The notes under the pieces: model-generated | What the model was told of the DNA's origin: nothing | Databases searched by the model: none | The model's input: only the letters and a program-made list of their open reading frames with translations | Source: Paraburkholderia phytofirmans PsJN | GTDB taxonomy: Bacteria > Pseudomonadota > Gammaproteobacteria > Burkholderiales > Burkholderiaceae | DNA: 64,000 nt | NCBI RefSeq assembly: GCF_000020125.1 | Contig: NC_010681.1 | Span: 2,232,001 to 2,296,000, forward strand | Reading direction: 5' to 3' | In this document: one piece after another, positions 58,624 to 64,000 of the stretch | How the letters are laid out: every line of letters begins with the position of its first letter | Numbering within the stretch: the stretch's first letter is position 1 | Program-made: the position numbers and the translations under genes

Positions 58624-60660
58624 ATGTCCGACCACGCGAGGCCAGATTCGACACCAGGCGTACGGCAAGCCGCAATACAAGGTGCGGCAACGCCACTCAC
58701 GCGCACGCCGCGCTACGGCCGCGTCACGCCCGGCAGTGCCGAAGAAAAGCGTCTGCGCGAGATATGGGAAGCGCCGCCGGGTTGGCGCGGCTGGCTCTCG
58801 ACGGTCGATCACAAGACCATCGGTCTGCGCTATCTGGTCACCGCGTTCATCTTCCTGCTGATGGGCGGCATCGAAGCGCTCATCATGCGCATCCAGCTGG
58901 CGCGGCCCAACGCGACGGTTCTCACGCCCGAACAATACAACCAGCTTTTCACCATGCACGGCGTGACGATGATTTTCCTCTACGCATTGCCAGTGTTGTC
59001 CGGCTTCTCGAACTATTTGTGGCCACTGGTACTCGGTTCCCGAGATATGGCATTTCCACGTTTGAATGCGCTCTCGTACTGGGTGTTCCTGTTTGCCGGC
59101 ATCTTCCTGTATGCGAGTTTTCCGACGGGGCAGGCGCCGAATGCAGGCTGGTTCAATTACGCGCCGCTCTCCGGGCTCGAGTACAGCACCGGCCCGAATA
59201 TCGATGTCTACGCGCTCGGCATGGTGCTGCTCGGCATCTCCACGACGGTCGGCTCGATGAACTTCGTGGTCACGCTGCTGCGGATGCGCGCGCCCGGCAT
59301 GTCGCTGGACCGCATGCCGGTGCTGGTGTGGGGCACGCTCACGGCGTCGGGCGGCAATCTGCTGGCGGTGCCGTCGGTGAGCCTGGCGTTCTTTCTGCTG
59401 TGGCTCGACCGGCGCATCGGCACGCATTTCTTCGACGTGCTGAACGGCGGACGTCCGCTGCTCTGGCAACATCTGTTCTGGATCTTCGCGCATCCGTGGG
59501 TCTATGCGGTCGTGCTGCCGGCCATGGGCATCGTCTCCGATGCGTTGCCGGTATTTTGCCGGCGGCCGCTGGTCGGCTATGGGCCCGTCGCGCTCTCGAC
59601 GGTCGCGACGATGGTGATCGGTTTCGTCGTGTGGATCCACCATATGTTCGCGACCGGGATTCCGGCGCTTGCGTTGTCGTTTTTCGGCGCGGCCAGCATG
59701 GTGATCGCGATTCCCAGCGCGGTCGCCACCTTCGCGTGGATCGCGACGATCTGGACCGGCCGGCCGGTGTTTCGCGTGCCGTTCCTGTTTTTCGCAGGCT
59801 TCGTGTTTCTGTTCGTGGTGGGCGGCGTGTCTGGCGTGATGACCGCAGCCGTTCCGTTCGACTGGCAGCTCACCGACACGTACTTCGTGGTCGCGCATCT
59901 GCATTACGTGCTGCTTGGCATCAACGTGTTTCCGGTGATCGGCGGCATCTATTTCTGGTTTCCGAAATTCACCGGCAGGATGATGAGCGAACGGCTCGGC
60001 AAGCTCGGTTTCTGGGTGCTGTTCGCCGGTTTCAATATCGCCTTCTTTCCGATGCATATCGCAGGGCTGCTCGGCATGCCGCGGCGCATCTATACGTATC
60101 CCGCCGACATGGGCTGGAATACGGTGAATCTCGTTACGTCGCTGGGATCGTTTCTGTTCGCGGCGGGCGTGTTGATTTTCATGATCGATCTGCTGGTCAG
60201 CCTGAAGCGCGGCAAACCGGCCGGCGACAATCCCTGGGACGCGCCCACGCTCGAATGGTCGGTGAGTTCGCCGCCACCGCCGTACAACTTCGCGGTAGTG
60301 CCGACGCTGGCGAGCCGTCATCCGCTATGGGAAGGCCGTATCGAGGAGCCGGGCGTCACGCTTCACACGCGCTCGCAACTGCATGAAGGCTATCTGCTCG
60401 CGCAAGGCCGCGAGGCGCTCGGTACGAGCGCTCTCGAAGCGAATCCCGACGTGATCCTGAAGATGCCGGGCGATTCGTATGCGCCGTTCTGGCTTGCGGT
60501 GTTCGCGACGCTGGTGTTCGCGGGACTCGCGATGAGCGCGTGGACATTTGCAGGCGCGATGCTGATGGGGTGTGCAGTGTCGATCATCGTCTGGCTGTGG
60601 CCCGAACGTGCGTTGATCCAGCGCGCGCCGGCCACGGTTCATGACGCGGGGGGAAAGTGA
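58624..60660 (+). CDS. ctaD: Heme-copper oxidase subunit I, atypical proton channels
   Basis: A 678-residue catalytic subunit. All metal ligands are present: H112 (heme a), H290 with Y294 (HPWVY), H339-H340 (CuB), H425 and H427 (hemes a3 and a). D141 and N148 of the D-channel entrance are kept (RDMAFPRLNAL), but the Glu of HPEVY is W292 and the K-channel Lys of PTGIK is A368 (IPSAVATFAW). Residues 560-678 add a PPPP-containing extension with two helices, as in subunit I-III/IV fusions. It should reduce O2. Whether and how it pumps protons is doubtful. Confidence 0.88.
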   Translation: MSDHARPDSTPGVRQAAIQGAATPLTRTPRYGRVTPGSAEEKRLREIWEAPPGWRGWLSTVDHKTIGLRYLVTAFIFLLMGGIEALIMRIQLARPNATVLTPEQYNQLFTMHGVTMIFLYALPVLSGFSNYLWPLVLGSRDMAFPRLNALSYWVFLFAGIFLYASFPTGQAPNAGWFNYAPLSGLEYSTGPNIDVYALGMVLLGISTTVGSMNFVVTLLRMRAPGMSLDRMPVLVWGTLTASGGNLLAVPSVSLAFFLLWLDRRIGTHFFDVLNGGRPLLWQHLFWIFAHPWVYAVVLPAMGIVSDALPVFCRRPLVGYGPVALSTVATMVIGFVVWIHHMFATGIPALALSFFGAASMVIAIPSAVATFAWIATIWTGRPVFRVPFLFFAGFVFLFVVGGVSGVMTAAVPFDWQLTDTYFVVAHLHYVLLGINVFPVIGGIYFWFPKFTGRMMSERLGKLGFWVLFAGFNIAFFPMHIAGLLGMPRRIYTYPADMGWNTVNLVTSLGSFLFAAGVLIFMIDLLVSLKRGKPAGDNPWDAPTLEWSVSSPPPPYNFAVVPTLASRHPLWEGRIEEPGVTLHTRSQLHEGYLLAQGREALGTSALEANPDVILKMPGDSYAPFWLAVFATLVFAGLAMSAWTFAGAMLMGCAVSIIVWLWPERALIQRAPATVHDAGGK

Positions 60661-60661
60661 C

Positions 60662-61306
60662 ATGAGCGACGCCGCCGATTTGAGCCAGACGTCCGCCCAG
60701 CCGGCCGAGCCTTTGCCGATCGGCAGCGCGGGCGAACGTTCGGGCGGCTGGTGGGGCTGCCTCACACTGATCGCAACCGAAGGCGCGTTGTTCGGATACC
60801 TGATCTTTTCATATCTCTATCTGGCCTCGCAGAGTACGCAGCGCTGGCCGCCTGAAGGCCTGCCGAAGCTCGGTCTCGGCATTACGAACACGGTGATTCT
60901 GTTGTCGAGCAGCGTATTCGTCTGGTTGTGCGAGCGTTGTGTGAGGCGCAGGCGCTTGAAGTGGGCCGTGGCCTCGATGGCGCTGGGCGTCCTGCTCGGT
61001 ATCGTATTCGTGGGCATTCAGTTGCTCGAATGGCACGATCATCCGTACGGGCTGACGACGCATCTGTATGGCTCGCTGTATTTCACCATCACGGGATTCC
61101 ATATGGCGCACGTCGTAGTCGGGATCGTCGTGCTGCTGTTTTTGCTGTTGTGGACCGCGCTCGGCTATTTCGACGAGAAACGTTGCGCGGCGCTGACCAT
61201 CGGCGGCCTGTACTGGCATTTCGTCGACGTCGTGTGGTTGTTCATCTTCAGCACGCTGTATCTGACGCCTTACCTGTTTCGGAATCTGTCATGGCCGGCA
61301 ACATGA
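60662..61306 (+). CDS. ctaE: Cytochrome c oxidase subunit III-like protein
   Basis: A 214-residue membrane protein with five predicted segments, of the short subunit III kind (five helices instead of seven). Landmarks are GCLTLIATEGALFGYLIFSYLYL, GIQLLEWHDH, TGFHMAHVVVGIVVLL and GGLYWHFVDVVWLFIFSTLYL. The ATG lies one base after the ctaD stop and the gene ends overlapping the next start (ATGA), so coupling is tight. It stabilises the catalytic subunit. Confidence 0.88.
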   Translation: MSDAADLSQTSAQPAEPLPIGSAGERSGGWWGCLTLIATEGALFGYLIFSYLYLASQSTQRWPPEGLPKLGLGITNTVILLSSSVFVWLCERCVRRRRLKWAVASMALGVLLGIVFVGIQLLEWHDHPYGLTTHLYGSLYFTITGFHMAHVVVGIVVLLFLLLWTALGYFDEKRCAALTIGGLYWHFVDVVWLFIFSTLYLTPYLFRNLSWPAT

Positions 61307-61734
61307 AGCCGCCACTGGGCGTCGAATCGTCCGCCGCTTCGGCCGTGTCCATGCGACATGTGCTGGTCGGCCTGCTGGTCGCGCCGTGCGCATGGCTCGC
61401 GCAGATGATCATCGCCGAGACGCTGGCCGCGCAGAGTTGTTATCCACTCGATCAGCCGCTGGCGTCGCCGGCGTTGCCGTGGATGAGGCCGTCGCTCGTC
61501 GTCATCAGCGCGCTATGTCTCGCGGCAGGTGCGTTCGGCGCGCTGACGGCCTGGCGAAACGTTCGTCGCCTTGAAGCGGCGAAAGAGGGCGCCTCCGGCG
61601 GCGTAGGCCAGAGGCGAAGCGGACTCGACGCTTTCCTGACACGCATCGCGATGATGTGCAGTGGGTTGTTTCTGTTCGCGTTGATTGCAACCGATATCGC
61701 ATTGGCGCTCGTGTCGCCGTGCAAGTGGTGGTGA
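61303..61734 (+). CDS. Hypothetical membrane protein of the oxidase operon
   Basis: A 143-residue protein with about three membrane segments (MRHVLVGLLVAPCAWLAQMII, PSLVVISALCLAAGAFGALTA, FLTRIAMMCSGLFLFALIATDIALAL). Its start overlaps the ctaE stop (ATGA). ATG 61291 in the same frame would add four residues. I do not recognise a family. It may be a small structural subunit of the oxidase or an assembly factor, from its position between ctaE and the cytochrome c gene. Confidence 0.75.
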   Translation: MKPPLGVESSAASAVSMRHVLVGLLVAPCAWLAQMIIAETLAAQSCYPLDQPLASPALPWMRPSLVVISALCLAAGAFGALTAWRNVRRLEAAKEGASGGVGQRRSGLDAFLTRIAMMCSGLFLFALIATDIALALVSPCKWW

Positions 61735-61736
61735 CG

Positions 61737-63134
61737 ATGCGCGCGCGTAATCCGTTTGTTTCATCAGGCCGCGAAAATGCGCATAGGCGATGGCTTCGGC
61801 ATGGCCCACGCGTTGCCGCCGCGACGCTCGCCATGACCCTCGGCGCGCTTGCCTCCAGCTACACAGCAGCCAGCGCCGCACCCGGCAGCGCAACGTCAGC
61901 CGATACCGCGCAGATCGCGCGCGGCGCCTATCTCGCGAAGGCCGCCGACTGCGCAGGCTGCCATACGGCCGCGCCACGCGTCGTGCGGCCCGGCACGGCG
62001 CCGATTCCGGCGGCGCCGTTCGCCGGCGGTCTCGGCATGGCCTCGCCGTTCGGCACGATCAATTCGTCGAACATCACGCCGGACCCGCAGGCGGGTATCG
62101 GTCTCTACAGCTACGACGATTTCGCGCATGCACTGCGCGACGGCGTTGCGCGCGGCGGCAAGCGGCTTTATCCGGCGATGCCGTACCCATCGTTCGCGAA
62201 GATCGACGATGACGACATGCACGCGCTCTACGCCTATTTCATGCATGGCGTGCGGCCGGTCGCCACGCCGGCTCCGCCAACCCGATTGCCGTTCCCATTC
62301 AACCAGCGCTGGGCGCTCATGTTCTGGGACTGGGCGTTCGTGCCGGGCGAGCGTTTCAAGCCGGAAGCAGGGCGCGACGCGCAATGGAATCGCGGCGCGT
62401 ATCTCGTGCAATCGTTGGGTCACTGCGGCGCGTGCCACACGCCACGCGGGCCGGCTTATGAGGAACGCGGCTACACCGAGGCGAGTCCGCTTTATCTGAC
62501 CGGCGGCACCAACGATCACTGGTTCGCACCGAACCTCACCGCCGACACCGGTTCGGGCCTGGGCCGGAGCTCCGCGGAGGATATCGCCGCTTTCCTGAAG
62601 CACGGCCACGGCGGCGGCCTGGTCACGTTCGGCAGCATGGTTCAAGTGGTGGAAGACAGCACGCAGTATCTCGACGATGCCGACCTCGCGGCCATCGCCA
62701 CGTATCTGAAGAGCCTGCCGCCGCGCGCTCAGAGCGGACACTTCAATGCAGGTTCGCGGGGCGCGCTGCAGAGCGTGGAGGCGCTGAAAACAGGTGAACT
62801 CGAGCGGCCGGGCGCGGGAATCTATGCAACGTATTGCGCGCGCTGCCATCAGTCCGACGGTGCGGGCGTGCCGCAAAAATATCCGCGCCTTGCGGGCAAT
62901 CCGGCCGTGCTCGCTCCGCAAACGACCTCGTTGGTGCGTTTGCTCGTGGAGGGCGGGGGCAGTCCGAACACGGATGGCGGCCCTGAGCCGCGCAAGATGC
63001 CGGCCTTTGCGGACAAACTGACCGACAGCGAACTCGCGCACGTTCTGACTTTTATCCGCAACACGTGGGGCAATGCGGCAGAACCGGTCACGACTCGTGA
63101 CGTGTCCGCGGTGCGGCATGCCTTGCACAAATAG
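61737..63134 (+). CDS. Three-heme membrane-associated cytochrome c
   Basis: A 465-residue secreted protein with three CxxCH heme c sites (CAGCH near residue 72, CGACH near 228, CARCH near 377), matching the triheme cytochrome subunit of gluconate 2-dehydrogenase and alcohol dehydrogenase complexes. A signal peptide is likely (long basic N-terminus, then VAAATLAMTLGALASSYTAASA). No matching flavoprotein dehydrogenase gene is in this operon. Because the gene follows the oxidase genes by two bases, it probably feeds electrons to the oxidase from an unknown periplasmic dehydrogenase. Confidence 0.9.
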   Translation: MRARNPFVSSGRENAHRRWLRHGPRVAAATLAMTLGALASSYTAASAAPGSATSADTAQIARGAYLAKAADCAGCHTAAPRVVRPGTAPIPAAPFAGGLGMASPFGTINSSNITPDPQAGIGLYSYDDFAHALRDGVARGGKRLYPAMPYPSFAKIDDDDMHALYAYFMHGVRPVATPAPPTRLPFPFNQRWALMFWDWAFVPGERFKPEAGRDAQWNRGAYLVQSLGHCGACHTPRGPAYEERGYTEASPLYLTGGTNDHWFAPNLTADTGSGLGRSSAEDIAAFLKHGHGGGLVTFGSMVQVVEDSTQYLDDADLAAIATYLKSLPPRAQSGHFNAGSRGALQSVEALKTGELERPGAGIYATYCARCHQSDGAGVPQKYPRLAGNPAVLAPQTTSLVRLLVEGGGSPNTDGGPEPRKMPAFADKLTDSELAHVLTFIRNTWGNAAEPVTTRDVSAVRHALHK

Positions 63135-63196
63135 CGGCCGCGGAAGGCATGCATGTAGCGTCGGCAATTGCGCGATCGCTTATCAGCGTGCGCGGC

Positions 63197-63415
63197 TCAC
63201 TTTTTCACCGAATCAGGAGGAATCGGGTTTTTGTCCTGAGACGAGTCGAGTGTGTTCTCCGATGCCGGATGCCGCCGCTTTTCCTTTGCGTCTTGCGCGC
63301 TTTGAGCGGTGTCTTTTAGTGACGCGTCGCTCCTGGCTGCTTCGTCAGAAAGGGGCTTGCGATGCCCTTGGTGTTCCGCGGCATCGTCCGGGGTCTGTTG
63401 AGCGGTGTGCTTCAT
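63197..63415 (-). CDS. Small hydrophilic protein, probably disordered
   Basis: A 72-residue protein dominated by charged and polar residues (HTAQQTPDDAAEHQGHRKPLSDEAARSD, then QDAKEKRRHPASENTLDSS split), with no hydrophobic core, membrane segment or Cys. The ATG at 63415 follows GTGAGGCAAACC. Such short acidic/basic proteins are often stress-related. I do not recognise a family. It lies between the cytochrome gene and the TPP enzyme gene on the minus strand. Confidence 0.55.
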   Translation of the reverse strand: MKHTAQQTPDDAAEHQGHRKPLSDEAARSDASLKDTAQSAQDAKEKRRHPASENTLDSSQDKNPIPPDSVKK

Positions 63416-63469
63416 GGTTTGCCTCACTTAAAAGACGACGGCGTCGGCCGAGCCGTCATGACACCTGGT

Positions 63470-64000
63470 CTATTTGTCGTGATGGCCGGGCAGCACCGCG
63501 CCGAGCACCTGTTTGGCCGTCTCGACGATCACGTTGCCCTGGTCCGGGTCGCCCTTCATCAACGTCGACGCGAACGCCTTGGCTTGCGCGAGCGTGATAT
63601 GCGGCGGCAAGGGCGCGATATTCGGATCGGCTTTGACTTCGATCACCACCGGGCAATTCGCGGCGAGTGCTTCGTCCCACGCCGCGCCCATCTGCTCGGC
63701 GTCGTCGACATAGATGCCCTTCAGGCCGATCAATTCGGCAAACTTGTGATAGGGCACCGAGGGAATATCCTGCGATGCCTCGAACTTGGGATCGCCTTCC
63801 ATCGCGCGCTGCTCCCACGTGACCTGGTTGAGATCGCCGTTGTTCAGCACCATGCAGATCCAGCGCGGATCGGCCCAGTTTTTCCAGTACTTCGACACCG
63901 TGATCAATTCCGCCATGTTGTTCATCTGCATTGCGCCGTCGCCGACCAACGCGATCACGGGCCGTTCGGGATAGGCGAACTTGGCGGCGATCGCGTACGG
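63470..64000 (-). CDS. Thiamine pyrophosphate-dependent enzyme (pyruvate oxidase/acetolactate synthase type), partial
   Basis: The C-terminal 176 residues of a TPP enzyme; the rest lies beyond the window edge. The TPP-binding motif is complete: VGDGAMQMNN with the paired acidic and Asn residues 26-30 positions on (VLNNGDLNQVTWEQ). VEVKADP follows near the end in the form VVIEVKADPNIAPLPP, then a helical tail. Enzymes of this form convert pyruvate to acetyl phosphate, acetate or acetolactate. PoxB-like pyruvate:quinone oxidases are one option. Its closeness to the oxidase operon may be accidental. Confidence 0.85.
   Translation of the reverse strand, partial: PYAIAAKFAYPERPVIALVGDGAMQMNNMAELITVSKYWKNWADPRWICMVLNNGDLNQVTWEQRAMEGDPKFEASQDIPSVPYHKFAELIGLKGIYVDDAEQMGAAWDEALAANCPVVIEVKADPNIAPLPPHITLAQAKAFASTLMKGDPDQGNVIVETAKQVLGAVLPGHHDK

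Noticed and set aside
58621..60321. 566-codon open frame antisense to ctaD
   Set aside because: Composition (His/Arg/Gln/Glu-rich, no hydrophobic core) is that of a shadow frame, and the sense strand carries a full oxidase subunit.
1..64000. Search for CRISPR arrays, rRNA, tRNA, prophage or insertion sequences
   Set aside because: No regularly spaced repeats, transposase, integrase or RNA gene pattern was seen by eye; a short tRNA could only be fully excluded with a covariance search.

Overview
The window is high-GC, densely coded DNA of Burkholderia/Paraburkholderia type. This rests on several things: the two OmpC-like porins with the leader ending in AQSSVTLYG, the fused nitrate reductase/sulfite-reductase-type flavoprotein, FabV instead of FabI, and the many LysR, AraC, GntR and MarR regulators beside catabolic operons. 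It looks like ordinary chromosome. I see no rRNA, tRNA, CRISPR, phage or insertion sequence.

Layout. (1) 76-12897 is a nitrate assimilation region. It holds a MOSC protein and cobA (siroheme synthesis, minus strand), then divergently nirB, nirD, a 1403-residue nasA-flavoprotein fusion, a NarK/NasA-type transporter, a soluble PilJ/NarX-like sensor candidate and an MgtC-like protein. The 0.7-kb divergent region carries two opposed sigma-54-like promoters and a central NtrC-like site. Each side also has a leader with an AACGU hexaloop hairpin followed by an intrinsic terminator, as expected for NasT (ANTAR) antitermination. (2) 13041-21329 has a porin divergent from an aldehyde dehydrogenase-MFS-enolase superfamily-GMC oxidoreductase operon with a LysR regulator. 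(3) 21435-30133 is an aromatic amine module: feaB-like dehydrogenase, membrane protein, copper amine oxidase (tynA), AraC regulator, APC permease and porin. A matching 26-bp direct-repeat site lies before both tynA and the permease. (4) 30136-41503 holds a LysR gene, trans-aconitate methyltransferase, a GntR/class III aminotransferase/glutamine synthetase-like operon, an SDR/AraC pair, a GST, a Rap1a/Tai-like protein, TetR and fabV. (5) 41686-48305 holds a class A PBP, an MFS permease, a GH15 enzyme and a lipoprotein. (6) 48419-54717 has a cupin-azoreductase pair divergent from a MarR-controlled tripartite EmrAB-type efflux operon with repeated ATCTGAC/GTCAGAT operators. (7) 55092-64000 has an HD-domain protein, a stress-type SDR, a heme-copper oxidase operon (subunit II with fused cytochrome c, subunit I, subunit III, a membrane protein, a three-heme cytochrome c), a small hydrophilic protein and a partial TPP enzyme.

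The most interesting signals are the matched pair of sigma-54/ANTAR/attenuator leaders linking cobA with nirBD-nasA, the shared AraC-type box in the amine module, the heme-copper oxidase that keeps all metal ligands but lacks the canonical D- and K-channel residues, and an enolase-superfamily enzyme lacking the first metal-binding Asp. All assignments come from reading the sequence. No database search was run.
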